From Alicyclobacillus tolerans (GTDB taxonomy: Bacteria > Bacillota > Bacilli > Alicyclobacillales > Alicyclobacillaceae), in assembly GCF_001447355.1 (NCBI RefSeq), contig NZ_JXBW01000002.1, forward strand, positions 45,136 through 109,135: DNA of 64,000 nt. The letters run 5' to 3'. Positions 35,556 through 44,427 of this stretch are shown one piece after another (the stretch's first letter is position 1; every line of letters starts with the position of its first letter). The notes under the pieces were generated by a model that did not search any database, was not told the DNA's origin, and saw nothing but the letters and a program-made list of their open reading frames with translations. Position numbers and translations under genes: made by a program.

Positions 35556-36575
35556 TTACATGCCTATGTATTGAGCATACAGACTACGGGCCCGGGCAGG
35601 ATCGTCCGTGCCATGAACCAAGGCGCGGCCGTCTGGAAACACACTGATGGCAATTTCGCCGTGTTGCCAACGGAGCAAGTGCTCATTCACACGCACTTCG
35701 CCAAGCGCCCGCAGGCGATCGGCGAGTCGGTCAAGTGACAATGGGCGGCTGGTGGTTGGACGCACCTGAACAGTCTGCCTGCCACATAGCGAAACGGTCA
35801 AAGCGCCTCTACTGCCCGCTAACGCTTGAAACTCTCGGTTTACGCAGCACGGACACTGCGGACTGGGCTCGCCGAGGGCGGTTTGATGAAATTCATTCTG
35901 CCACACGTCGACCTGGAAGATGGCGTCGCTGAGCGCATCCAAATTGCCTGTCAAATACTTAAGGGTCTCGGCGACCTGATAGGACGCAACCATCGCCACC
36001 ACGGGTGCAATAACGCCCACCGTTTCGCATGTGTCGTGCCCACCCCCAGCATCTGGCCCGAGCAAACAAACAAAGCAAGGCGTTTGCCCAGGCCGAAAAA
36101 AGGCCGCCGTTCCATGCGAACTGACGGCTCCCGCGTACGCCCACGGCAGGCCGTGTTTAACAGCGACGTCGTTCAACAGATATCTCACCTGAAAATTGTC
36201 CGATCCATCCACAATCACGTCGACATCGGCCAACAGCGATTCCGCGTTCCCAGCATGGACATCATCGACCACAGGCTCCACCGTGATATCGCTGTTTGCG
36301 GCACGCAGAGCTTCCGCCGCGGCAATCGCCTTCGGCCGCCCCGCCCTGGCGTCTGCCTCAGTATACAGCGACTGCCGTTGCAAATTGGACGGTTCGATAA
36401 CATCGCGATCGATCACGCGCACATAGCCGACGCCAGCCCGTGCCAATTGGGCTGCTGACACAGTTCCAAGCGCCCCCATGCCGACAATCGCGATGCGAGC
36501 GGCGCGCAACCGCTCCTGTCCCACGCCCCCGATGGGGCGAAATCGAATTTGCCGCGAATACCGTTCGTCGTTCAT
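35556..36575 (-). CDS. thiF: ThiF/MoeB-family adenylyltransferase
   Basis: 339 residues. ATP-binding RxxRQIRF start (YSRQIRFRPIGG), nucleotide loop IAIVGMGALGTVSAAQLARAG, DRDVIEPSNLQRQSLY, Mg/ATP-binding DGSDNFQVRYLLND. Zinc Cys pairs CFVC and CPCC, and a Cys in the HDTCETVGVI crossover region. It adenylates the C-terminal Gly of ThiS for sulfur transfer in thiazole synthesis. A ~75-residue C-terminal extension (from VSLCGRQTVQVRP) is not part of the E1-like domain. Last gene of the thi cluster, 41 nt after thiG. Confidence 0.9.
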   Translation of the reverse strand: MNDERYSRQIRFRPIGGVGQERLRAARIAIVGMGALGTVSAAQLARAGVGYVRVIDRDVIEPSNLQRQSLYTEADARAGRPKAIAAAEALRAANSDITVEPVVDDVHAGNAESLLADVDVIVDGSDNFQVRYLLNDVAVKHGLPWAYAGAVSSHGTAAFFRPGQTPCFVCLLGPDAGGGHDTCETVGVIAPVVAMVASYQVAETLKYLTGNLDALSDAIFQVDVWQNEFHQTALGEPSPQCPCCVNREFQALAGSRGALTVSLCGRQTVQVRPTTSRPLSLDRLADRLRALGEVRVNEHLLRWQHGEIAISVFPDGRALVHGTDDPARARSLYAQYIGM

Positions 36576-36616
36576 ACCGTGACCCCTTTGTCAACCTGGC
36601 GAGTTCATAATGTCTT

Positions 36617-37414
36617 TCACGATTGCACTAAAGTAGCATTGGATCCGATACGTCCGGCTTCTGGGCTACTCGGTGATGCAACGGCGGAACGTGGAATTCT
36701 GCCGGCCTGCCGCGCCAGCCAGCCCGCCTCCACAGCCATCGCCATAGCTCGCGCCATTGCGATTGGATCGCCAGCCTTTGCAATGGCCGTATTCACTAAT
36801 ACGGCATCTGCACCCGTTTCCATGGCAAGTGCCGCATCCGACGGGGCACCGATGCCCGCGTCGACGACGACCGGGACGCGGCCTGCGACCACATCCACGA
36901 TTCGCGCAATACGCTCGAGACTTTCGAGTCCTTGTCCGGTGCCAATGGCGGAAGCAAAAGGCATGATGGTGGCACAGCCCACATCCAGCAGGCGACGTGC
37001 CACTGTGTGATCGTCTGTCGTGTACGGCAGGACCACGAACCCCTCCTTTGCCAGCTGTTCCGCCGCCTCCACCGTTGCAATCGGATCAGGCAGTAGCGTG
37101 CCGTCATTCGGGATGACCTCGAGCTTCACCCAGTTCGACAAGCCGGCAGCGCGCGCTAAGCGCGCCGTGCGAACGGCCTCTTCGGCAGTGTGGCAACCCG
37201 CTGTATTAGGAAGAAGCGTATATTGATGCAAATCGATATAGGACAGTATGGACTCCTCGCGGGCATCCAAGTTGACACGCCGCACTGCAACCGTGACAAT
37301 TTCGGCACCGGAAGCCGCAAGTGCCTCCCGCATCTGTGGCAACGATGCATACTTCCCCGTGCCCACCATCAATCGTGATCGAAACGACTTGCCTGCAATC
37401 GTCAGCTGCTCCAT
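36617..37414 (-). CDS. thiG: Thiazole synthase
   Basis: 265 residues from the ATG at 37414 (AAAGGAGG upstream). Forms the thiamine thiazole from DXP, dehydroglycine and ThiS-thiocarboxylate. Motifs: [69 protein letters not shown] and [10 protein letters not shown]. Its substrate DXP is the product of dxs at the other side of the window. Confidence 0.96.
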   Translation of the reverse strand: MEQLTIAGKSFRSRLMVGTGKYASLPQMREALAASGAEIVTVAVRRVNLDAREESILSYIDLHQYTLLPNTAGCHTAEEAVRTARLARAAGLSNWVKLEVIPNDGTLLPDPIATVEAAEQLAKEGFVVLPYTTDDHTVARRLLDVGCATIMPFASAIGTGQGLESLERIARIVDVVAGRVPVVVDAGIGAPSDAALAMETGADAVLVNTAIAKAGDPIAMARAMAMAVEAGWLARQAGRIPRSAVASPSSPEAGRIGSNATLVQS

Positions 37415-37461
37415 CGTCGATATTCCTCCTTTGTTTATGTTAACCACACCAAGCGTCTTGC

Positions 37462-37662
37462 TTAGCCCCCACCGACAAAGCGCACCACTTCGAGCACGTC
37501 GCCTTCTACGAGCACGGTTTGTGCGAATGCGCCGCGATCAATTACCTGTTGATTATGTTCGACGGCTACGCGCTCCTCCGCTAGATTCAACTGCATGAGC
37601 AGTCCGTCGACCGTGATCCCAGTTGGCACGTCTATCAACCGGCCATTGACAATTATCTGCAC
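37462..37662 (-). CDS. thiS: Sulfur carrier protein ThiS
   Basis: 66 residues from the GTG at 37662, with GGGAGGTG 6 nt upstream; the GTG at 37671 lies inside that site. Ubiquitin-like fold with VNGRLIDVP at the start and the required C-terminal Gly-Gly in VRFVGGG. Carries sulfur as a thiocarboxylate to ThiG after activation by ThiF. Its start lies just inside the end of thiO. Confidence 0.95.
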   Translation of the reverse strand: MQIIVNGRLIDVPTGITVDGLLMQLNLAEERVAVEHNQQVIDRGAFAQTVLVEGDVLEVVRFVGGG

Positions 37663-37667
37663 GCGAA

Positions 37668-38795
37668 TCACCTCCCTATTTGCACGGTCTGTGCAGCATG
37701 AAACGGCTGCCAGCGCTCCGGCCAGCCGCGGCCTGTGGCAGCCGCTGCCACCATCTGCGCCGTAACGGCTGAGAGTAAAATGCCATTGCGAAAGTGACCA
37801 ATGGCAATCATGAGTCCCGGCAGCCCTGGCAACTCGCCGATTCGTGGTTCACCGTCGGGCGAACCAGGGCGCAATCCCGTCCAACTCTGCAAAAATTCTG
37901 CATGGCTAAATCCTGGTGCGATCTCGCGCAAGGCTTCGCTCAATGCCGATACGGCTCCAATCGTGACATCGCGGTTGAAACCCGCGTCACGCTCCTCGGT
38001 TGCGCCGACAACAACTGTCCCATCTCGTTTTGGCACAAGGTACGTGCCACCGACGTAGACCGTACGCTGCAAGGAGGTCCCAAACGGTGGGCGGATCGAC
38101 AGCATTTGCCCTTTCACAGGTTGAATCCCCCAGGTATAGCCCAACGGTCGCAGCAATGAGGAAGACCAGGCACCAGCCGTAAGCAGTACCTTGTCTGCAT
38201 GGAAACGATCCGTTGCGGTTGTCACCGCAAAGGTTCCACCAATCTGGGGGGAAATGGCCGATACGGGAGATCCCTCGCGCACGTCACAGCTCATGCCAAC
38301 CGCTTTGGCCAACGCTTTTACCAGCCGCGGCGCGCTTACATTGCCGTCGTCCGGCAAGAATAATCCTCCATACACAGGGCGAATGACCGGCTCTGCTGCT
38401 TGAACCTCCGATGCGTCCATCCACACAGCCGAATCGCCTGCCTGCCTCTGCCAATACGCTCGTTCATGAAGCAACGTCGCGTCCGCCTCTGTGTACGCGA
38501 GTTGCAAGATCCCGTTGTGGACGAGTTGTGCATCAATGCCCGTGAACTCCAGCAACTCTGCGACATAAGCAGGATACAAGGCGCGGCTCTCGCGACAGAG
38601 TTCATAAAACGGCCCTGGGCGATGCGCTTCTAACTGTGCACCGAGCATGCCTGCCGCGGCACTGGACGCCTCACCACCCAAACGCCCTTTGTCGACGACG
38701 AGCACTTTCATGCCGGCCTGGGCAAGACGCCAAGCACTCGCCATGCCAATGGCACCACCCCCCACGACGACCACATCGTAGCCAGCGGTCATCAT
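37668..38795 (-). CDS. thiO: Glycine oxidase ThiO
   Basis: 375 residues of the FAD-dependent DAO family: VVVVGGGAIGMASAWRLAQAG nucleotide site, SSAAAGMLGAQLE, LPDDGNVSAPRLVKAL, TGLRPGSPDGEPRIG and the C-terminal GHFRNGILLSAVTAQ. Oxidises glycine to dehydroglycine for ThiG. GGGGGG precedes the ATG. The order tenI-thiO-thiS-thiG-thiF is the Bacillus order without tenA and thiD. Confidence 0.95.
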   Translation of the reverse strand: MMTAGYDVVVVGGGAIGMASAWRLAQAGMKVLVVDKGRLGGEASSAAAGMLGAQLEAHRPGPFYELCRESRALYPAYVAELLEFTGIDAQLVHNGILQLAYTEADATLLHERAYWQRQAGDSAVWMDASEVQAAEPVIRPVYGGLFLPDDGNVSAPRLVKALAKAVGMSCDVREGSPVSAISPQIGGTFAVTTATDRFHADKVLLTAGAWSSSLLRPLGYTWGIQPVKGQMLSIRPPFGTSLQRTVYVGGTYLVPKRDGTVVVGATEERDAGFNRDVTIGAVSALSEALREIAPGFSHAEFLQSWTGLRPGSPDGEPRIGELPGLPGLMIAIGHFRNGILLSAVTAQMVAAAATGRGWPERWQPFHAAQTVQIGR

Positions 38796-39478
38796 CTATC
38801 CCCCCTACCAATTGTCATCGTTGGGAAAGCAACCTTTGGCTCTGCGTTCGCATCCTCCATCGCCTCTTTCAGCCGCGCAGCCGCGTCGCGAGGATGATCG
38901 GCGGACAGTACCGCACCGATCACTGCGATCCCGCTACACCCAGTCGCCAGTACATCGCGAACGTTGTGCGTATCGATGCCACCGATAGCAATAACCGGTA
39001 TCGAAACAGCTTCCACTACTTGCGCCAACGCGCGCAGTCCCTGTGGTGGAAGCCCCGGATGAGATGCACTCGGGAAGATGTGGCCAAAAGTGACATAGTC
39101 CGCACCCGCGCGTTCCGCCGCAACGGCCTCAGCAACGGCATGGACAGAGCACCCTACGAAAAAAGAAAGGTTGAGCCGCTCGCGCACATCATGCACTATT
39201 TTCACAGGAAGCGACTTAGCAGCCAAATGCACACCCTCCAGTTCCGCCGCGATCGCGATATCGACACGGTCATTGACAAACAGTTGCGGATGGCAATCCC
39301 TGTCGGCTAATGCCGCACGCAGCTCACGAACCAGGTCATACGTGACGGAAGCGGGCGCCTTTTTATCCCGTACCTGCAGCACGTCCGCACCACCCGCGGC
39401 CGCTTCGGCAAGCGCTGAAACCAATGGAACCGCTCCGTTGCGGGTTCTGTCACTCAATACGTGTAAAACAGCCGCCAT
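38792..39478 (-). CDS. tenI: Thiazole tautomerase TenI (ThiE-like fold)
   Basis: 228 residues from the ATG at 39478 (GAGGTG at 8 nt). The fold is that of thiamine phosphate synthase, but several blocks follow TenI. It has VGCSVHAVAEAVAAERAGAD and YVTFGHIFPSASHPGLPPQG, where TenI has SVH...DYVLFGHVF...KGL and ThiE has GPIF-type loops. The His in FGHIF corresponds to the TenI catalytic His. The position before thiO is also that of Bacillus tenI. A QVRDK stretch is closer to ThiE, so a dual or ThiE role remains possible. Confidence 0.75.
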   Translation of the reverse strand: MAAVLHVLSDRTRNGAVPLVSALAEAAAGGADVLQVRDKKAPASVTYDLVRELRAALADRDCHPQLFVNDRVDIAIAAELEGVHLAAKSLPVKIVHDVRERLNLSFFVGCSVHAVAEAVAAERAGADYVTFGHIFPSASHPGLPPQGLRALAQVVEAVSIPVIAIGGIDTHNVRDVLATGCSGIAVIGAVLSADHPRDAAARLKEAMEDANAEPKVAFPTMTIGRGDR

Positions 39479-39492
39479 ATTGTCACCTCGAC

Positions 39493-39524
39493 AAAAAAGC
39501 CGTACCCAAAGAAACGGGTACGGC
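39493..39524 (-). terminator. Intrinsic terminator between ppaC and tenI
   Basis: GCCGTACCC / GGGTACGGC stem (39499-39507, 39516-39524), 8-nt loop, followed on the minus strand by TTTTTT. It lies 71 nt after the ppaC stop and only about 14 nt before the tenI start, so it may also act as an attenuator for the thi genes. Confidence 0.85.
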
Positions 39525-39595
39525 AGGTTTCCACTTTGAACCTCACAAACGCATCCTGAAGCCAAATCTATGCAATTGCCAAAAACGTCATACCA

Positions 39596-40525
39596 TCATT
39601 TCGAAAGGACGTCAGTCAGCACCGGCACAATTTGTTTCTTGCGCGAAACGACACCCTTCAAAAGCGCTTGGTGATCGACCAATGTCACGCCATAGGCCTG
39701 TTCGACCGCATTGGCTGCCTTACCGAGCGCGATGCCCACAGAATCGTTATTCAAAATGTCGGTGACGACGAAGAAGAACAGATCCAGTCCTTTTTCCGCA
39801 ATCACGTTCTCCAAGGCCGCTTCCAACTCTGCTTTACGCGAAAGGACGTCGTTCACGTCGACCGCGTTGACTTGCGCGACCTCGACCTTGTAGCTACCCA
39901 TCTGAAATTCTTTCGCGTCGAGTGAAATAAGTTCTGCGATGGTTTTCTGACTGAGGTCCGCACCTGCCTTGAGCATCTGCAGCCCGTACTCTTCCAGATG
40001 CACACCGGCCTTGGCTGCTAATTCGCGCGCTGCAGTGACATCTTGTTCCGTGCAAGTAGGCGACTTAAGCAACAACGTATCGGAGATGATGGCGGAAAGC
40101 ATCAGACCCGCCATCTCCTTGGGCACGTCTACCCCGTGCTCTTTATACAACTTGTTCAGGATGGTGGCCGTGCAACCAACCGGTTCCGCACGATAATAAA
40201 GTGGGTTGGCTGTCTCAAAGTTGGCGATCCGGTGGTGGTCAATCACTTCGGCGACCTCCACCTGTTCAATATCTGCAGAGCTCTGTTGACGCTCGTTGTG
40301 ATCGACCAAGATCACCTGTTTGACCTCGTTGGCGACAGTCTCGACGAAACGCGGCGCAGCGACGCCGAAATGATCCAGGACGAACTGCGTCTCTGGGTTT
40401 GGATTGCCAAGGCGCACCGCCTCGACGTCCTCGCCCAGCTGCGCCTTTAAATGTGCATAGACAATTGCCGACGTAATGGCGTCCGTATCTGGATTTTTAT
40501 GACCAAAAACGAGCATCTTTGCCAT
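39596..40525 (-). CDS. ppaC: Manganese-dependent inorganic pyrophosphatase (family II)
   Basis: 309 residues with the DHH-family metal ligands: [26 protein letters not shown] and [10 protein letters not shown]. The C-terminal DHHA2 domain carries the substrate Arg-Lys-Lys motif in SRKKQIVP. It hydrolyses pyrophosphate to drive biosynthesis. AAGGAG is near the ATG. Its own terminator follows, separating it from tenI. Confidence 0.97.
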   Translation of the reverse strand: MAKMLVFGHKNPDTDAITSAIVYAHLKAQLGEDVEAVRLGNPNPETQFVLDHFGVAAPRFVETVANEVKQVILVDHNERQQSSADIEQVEVAEVIDHHRIANFETANPLYYRAEPVGCTATILNKLYKEHGVDVPKEMAGLMLSAIISDTLLLKSPTCTEQDVTAARELAAKAGVHLEEYGLQMLKAGADLSQKTIAELISLDAKEFQMGSYKVEVAQVNAVDVNDVLSRKAELEAALENVIAEKGLDLFFFVVTDILNNDSVGIALGKAANAVEQAYGVTLVDHQALLKGVVSRKKQIVPVLTDVLSK

Positions 40526-40609
40526 ACCTCAATACTCCTTCACGTTATGTAGTAAGCACTAACGTAGAGTATATCAGTTTTAAGCCTATCTCTGCATTAT
40601 CAATGACCA

Positions 40610-42154
40610 TTAACCATTCGGTTCGGGCTTTGCAGCCACTCTTTCGGCATACGAGGAATTCGCCCCTTGAAATCGAGATTTCCCCATCCAAAGGATGGCC
40701 AACATGGTCACTCCAGCCGGAATCAAGTCCCAAAGAAATGTGGTATGCAAGGACGCATTCATCGCGTGGGCTAGCTTCTCGACAACAGGACCGGGAATCT
40801 GACTCCTCGTCGCAGGCGTGAGGATAGCCCTCGGGTCCATGTCTTTAAAGTGACTGGAATACATGCCCATACCACGAAAGGCAGTGGCCACATCCCGTTG
40901 AAACGCATGCTTTTGCACCACGCCATAGATGACGATTCCAACCGCCATGCCCAACTCGCGCACAAACGCGTTCGTCGAACTAGCAGCGCCGCGATTCCGG
41001 GCATCAAAGTCGCCCATTGCGGCCATACCAATCACCGAGAAAAACGGCCCGATGCCAAAGCCCACCATCAACATCTCGAGCAACAACTGCCAAGTTGGCG
41101 TTGCGGCGTCCAAGCGGCTGAGAAGGTAGATACCTGCAAAGAAAAGCACACAAAACGGCCACAAGACATTTCGATATGTTGTCCGTCCCGCAAGTTGCCC
41201 GGCAAACGGCGCCGTAAACGAAGACCCAAGCATCATCGGCAACAATTCTAGCCCAGCTGTCATCGCCGATCCGCCGCGAACCCCTTGGATATAGATAGGA
41301 ACGTAGACAACCGCGACAATGTAGGCACTGCCACTTAAGATGCCAACCACGTTGCTGCTCGCAAAAGCCCGTTTGCGGAACATATGAAAGGAAACGACCG
41401 GTTCGCGAGCTCGCCGCTCATTGACGAGGAAAACAGCAAACAGAAGTATCGCTACGACAAACCCACCGATGATTTCGGGCGAGTTCCACGGATACTTCGC
41501 ACCGCCAAATTCGAGCGCAAACATAAAGGCCGCGACCGCTGGCACAAGCGTGATGATGCCCAACCAGTCAATCATCTGCTTGCCATGTCGCTTCGACTCG
41601 TGGTAACCCAAGGTGACAAGTACAAAGGAGACAATTCCAATCGGCACGTTGATATAAAAGACCCACCGCCAGCTCATGTGCTCCGTGATATAGGCACCCA
41701 ACAACGGACCGAAAATGCTGGCAATCCCGAACACCGCTCCGAACATCCCGGAAAATCTGCCCGATTGCTCCGGCGGGACGATGTCGAAAATGATGGTAAA
41801 CGCGATCGGCATCAGTGCACCACCGCCAACCCCTTGAATGGCGCGGTACAGCGCCAGTTGATCCATGTTCTGAGCCGTGCCGCAAAGAACGGAACCAAGC
41901 AGAAAGGCAATCAATCCAAATGCAAAAAAACGCTTGCGCCCGTACATGTCAGAAAGCTTTCCGAAAATCGGCATACCTGACATCTCGGTCAACATATACG
42001 CGGCTGTGATCCAGACGATTTTGTCCAAGCCGCCAAGGTGGGCGACGATGTTTCCGGTCGCGGTGGCCACAATTGTATTGTCCATGGCCGAAACGAAAAT
42101 ACCGAGCAGAAGTCCCGCGATCACAAGGCCCAGGCGCGATCGCTCACTGTTCAT
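40610..42154 (-). CDS. DHA2-family (EmrB/QacA type) MFS drug-efflux transporter
   Basis: 514 residues with fourteen membrane spans. MFS motif A GKLSDMYGRKRFF, motif C region GPLLGAYITEHMSWRWVFYINVPIG and an Asp in the first span (GIFVSAMDNTIVATA) typify DHA2 drug:proton antiporters. Start is the ATG at 42154 with GGGAGAG upstream. It lies 26 nt after the bactofilin gene bacF and may share that transcript. Substrate unknown. Confidence 0.9.
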   Translation of the reverse strand: MNSERSRLGLVIAGLLLGIFVSAMDNTIVATATGNIVAHLGGLDKIVWITAAYMLTEMSGMPIFGKLSDMYGRKRFFAFGLIAFLLGSVLCGTAQNMDQLALYRAIQGVGGGALMPIAFTIIFDIVPPEQSGRFSGMFGAVFGIASIFGPLLGAYITEHMSWRWVFYINVPIGIVSFVLVTLGYHESKRHGKQMIDWLGIITLVPAVAAFMFALEFGGAKYPWNSPEIIGGFVVAILLFAVFLVNERRAREPVVSFHMFRKRAFASSNVVGILSGSAYIVAVVYVPIYIQGVRGGSAMTAGLELLPMMLGSSFTAPFAGQLAGRTTYRNVLWPFCVLFFAGIYLLSRLDAATPTWQLLLEMLMVGFGIGPFFSVIGMAAMGDFDARNRGAASSTNAFVRELGMAVGIVIYGVVQKHAFQRDVATAFRGMGMYSSHFKDMDPRAILTPATRSQIPGPVVEKLAHAMNASLHTTFLWDLIPAGVTMLAILWMGKSRFQGANSSYAERVAAKPEPNG

Positions 42155-42180
42155 GCTAAACTCTCCCTTCACATCGACAC

Positions 42181-42789
42181 CTACGATCCACGCTGCTCAC
42201 AAGATGCCACGTGCGCCCGAGGATGACATGCATACTCCGTTTTATACTCGATCTTGTCGATGTCGCACCCAAGGCCGATGCGGATTCTGTCTCCACGTAC
42301 GATATGTGCCTTCGTGTACGTCAACATCACGTCGTCTCCCTCAATCACGTCCGCCGTCAACACGTGCCGTACACGTCCAAAAAGCGGTTTTTTCAAAGAA
42401 ACGCGCAGCGAGCCACAGCCAATCTCCCGAACGTGACAAGGCCCGTACAGACGCACATCGATGGTTCCTGCATTCAATAAGCCATCGATGGAAAACGCGC
42501 CGCGCGACAAAAACTGCTCCACTTCGCAGTCACCGTGAACGGTCAATTCCCCCATGACGCGAACACGATGGCCACGCAATTGGCCACCAACATCCATCTG
42601 CCCCATGATGTTGGCGTATCCCACCTGCACATCGGCGTGCGTTTGAAACATCCCCATGACGCGCAACGATTGGCACTCCATATCGCCCGTCGTCACAGCT
42701 TCACCCATCACGTTAATATGGTTATACGATCCGCCGGATGTGGTGGAACTACCCATGACGCGCCAATTTTTTACCGGTTCAGCCTGCAT
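42181..42789 (-). CDS. yhbF: Bactofilin-like protein (YhbF/BacF type)
   Basis: About 202 residues from the ATG at 42789 (GTG at 42798 is the alternative). The central part is a right-handed-helix-like repeat in which hydrophobic turns recur every 16-18 residues: WRVMGS, INVMGEA, LRVMGMF, ANIMGQM, VRVMGELTV. The C-terminal block (VRLYGPCHVREIGCGSLRV, VLTADVIEGDDV, IVRGDRIRIG) is shared with the next gene upstream. The pair corresponds to B. subtilis BacE/BacF, polymer-forming proteins needed for flagellar hook-basal body assembly. Confidence 0.8.
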   Translation of the reverse strand: MQAEPVKNWRVMGSSTTSGGSYNHINVMGEAVTTGDMECQSLRVMGMFQTHADVQVGYANIMGQMDVGGQLRGHRVRVMGELTVHGDCEVEQFLSRGAFSIDGLLNAGTIDVRLYGPCHVREIGCGSLRVSLKKPLFGRVRHVLTADVIEGDDVMLTYTKAHIVRGDRIRIGLGCDIDKIEYKTEYACHPRAHVASCEQRGS

Positions 42790-42839
42790 CGCATTCACAT
42801 CCTGTATTCATCTTTCGCGGGACACATGATCGCCTACAC

Positions 42840-43646
42840 TTACACTTGCACGATCTCGCCGACCCTCGCACCGTGTTGCCGCTTGAATTCCTCGCGATAT
42901 TCAACTCGTTCCACATAAACGCCATGACCAACTGTAATCCGATTGCCGCGAATTCGCTTGGCGACGACATTCTCCACATAAATATGATCGCCCTCGATCA
43001 TATCGACCACCAACTTATGTCGACGTGCAAAAAAGCCATGCCCCCGCTCGATGCGCAAATCCGTACAACCGATTTCCTGTACTCCAGATTTACCATGCAG
43101 ACGAATATGAATCTTTTCCGCGTTGATAAGCCCTGAACTGTGCAACTGTCCTCTACAGAAAAATTCCTCAGCCTCACACAAGCCGCCTAAACGAAGCACA
43201 CCATTACAGTCGATGCGTTCCGCCCGCACATCCTTTGCCAACTGAGCGATTCCGCGCACCTCAATCTCTCGCGCAACACATTCCGCCCCAACGTGCGTGC
43301 GTCCGTGTATATGAATGACTTCTGCGTGAACCCCATTTTGCAGCCGAGAAGATCCATGCATGCGGAGCGTCTTCTGCACGTCACAAACGCCACTTATGTT
43401 CATAGATCCGTGGATGTCAGCCGAACCAGCCACAACATCGCCGAAAACGTCCGCTTTTCCGTGAAACGCGGATGTTTCGGCTCGGAGATTGCCATGCACT
43501 CGAACAACGCCGTGCGCTGCGCATTGCTCGCACACTAAGTCGCCGTCAATGGTGCTTAGACCCTCAAGGTGTACCATTCGATAGATACCACCCATAGCCG
43601 ATCCATTGCCGGACAAATGGAGATCATGAGCCACCTCTGTCTGCAT
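42840..43646 (-). CDS. yhbE: Bactofilin-like protein (YhbE/BacE type)
   Basis: 268 residues from the ATG at 43646 (GAGGGGC at 5-7 nt). Short beta turns recur along the chain (LSTIDGDLVCEQCAAHG, VRVHGNLRAETSAFHG, ADVFGDVVAGSADIHG, ISGVCDVQKTLRMHG), giving an extended solenoid. The tail EIGCTDLRIERG ... VVDMIEGDHIYVENVV ... RGNRITVG parallels that of the following bacF, so the two are paralogues. It follows yhbD by 11 nt. Confidence 0.8.
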   Translation of the reverse strand: MQTEVAHDLHLSGNGSAMGGIYRMVHLEGLSTIDGDLVCEQCAAHGVVRVHGNLRAETSAFHGKADVFGDVVAGSADIHGSMNISGVCDVQKTLRMHGSSRLQNGVHAEVIHIHGRTHVGAECVAREIEVRGIAQLAKDVRAERIDCNGVLRLGGLCEAEEFFCRGQLHSSGLINAEKIHIRLHGKSGVQEIGCTDLRIERGHGFFARRHKLVVDMIEGDHIYVENVVAKRIRGNRITVGHGVYVERVEYREEFKRQHGARVGEIVQV

Positions 43647-43657
43647 GCTGCGCCCCC

Positions 43658-44281
43658 TCACATCAACCTTAGTTTGACATCTTCAATGCACTCGCTCACA
43701 TCCGCGTCAAACACCAATTTTGCATCCGGATCGATGACTAACTGACCATCCGTACCTTGAACCACCCAGACGGACACCCCAAGCTTACGAACACAGGCAA
43801 TCCGCATCCGAAAGTCAGAAAACATTGTTATGCTCTGCTCCAGAGTTCGCAAGGCATTTCGAGCTTCGTCCAAACCCACATTTCCACTTGCAAGTGCGCG
43901 ATGCACAACACTTGCAAACACCACGTCCCGAAATGAGCAAACCTTCGTATTCGGATGCTCAAGCCGGTAGACGCGCCATGCTTGCTCCGACACGATACTC
44001 CTGTTCACCATGTCTTCACCGCTCAGCGCGATGTCCGCCGGATCCGGAGAAAATCTGCGAGCAAGCTCATCAAGAGATAAATCGTCCTTTAATTGCTTAA
44101 TTTGCTCGATCCGGCTGAGTATCTTTTCCCTCGGAAAAAAGGTCTCCTGGCCTGTAAACGTCGATTTGCGGATAAACCATTCCTCCGGAATCAGATCCTT
44201 TCGCTTCCATCGGTACAATTGACCGTATGAAATCCCCATTAAATCGAGCAACTCCTTTTTCGAGATCAACTCCTGTTCCAC
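43658..44281 (-). CDS. yhbD: YhbD-like MerR-type regulator (DUF4004)
   Basis: 207 residues from a GTG (AGGAG about 7 nt upstream). N-terminal MerR-like helix-turn-helix: ISKKELLDLMGISYGQLYRWKRKDLIPEEWFIRK, a wing reading GQETFFPREKILSRIEQI, then a helical and beta-rich C-domain of unknown ligand. It is the first gene of the bactofilin operon, as in Bacillus yhbDEF, and probably controls it. An inverted repeat lies in the spacer of its promoter. Confidence 0.82.
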   Translation of the reverse strand: MEQELISKKELLDLMGISYGQLYRWKRKDLIPEEWFIRKSTFTGQETFFPREKILSRIEQIKQLKDDLSLDELARRFSPDPADIALSGEDMVNRSIVSEQAWRVYRLEHPNTKVCSFRDVVFASVVHRALASGNVGLDEARNALRTLEQSITMFSDFRMRIACVRKLGVSVWVVQGTDGQLVIDPDAKLVFDADVSECIEDVKLRLM

Positions 44282-44304
44282 ACCACCATCTCCTGTGCAG
44301 AATC

Positions 44305-44333
44305 ATCGTAACATAACATTGTTACACACACAA
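44305..44333 (-). promoter_or_regulatory. yhbDEF promoter with inverted repeat in the spacer
   Basis: On the minus strand TTGTGT (44328-44333), 17 nt, TACGAT (44305-44310). GTAACA-6 nt-TGTTAC (44308-44325) fills the spacer, where MerR-family proteins bind. Confidence 0.45.
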
Positions 44334-44362
44334 TAAAAATCTGCACATTGGTTCCCAAGCAT

Positions 44363-44388
44363 AAAAAAGCCCGCCATGTCGGCGGGCT
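44363..44388 (-). terminator. Intrinsic terminator of the substrate-binding protein gene
   Basis: AGCCCGCC / GGCGGGCT 8-bp stem with a 5-nt loop, followed on the minus strand by TTTTTT; 40 nt after the stop. Confidence 0.88.
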
Positions 44389-44427
44389 GAGAAACTTCGC
44401 AATAGCACCACGCAATTGGTGGTACAA

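Noticed and set aside
39479..39600. TPP riboswitch in front of the thi genes
   Set aside because: The conserved CTGAGA and ACCTGATC-type blocks are missing; only the terminator hairpin is present.
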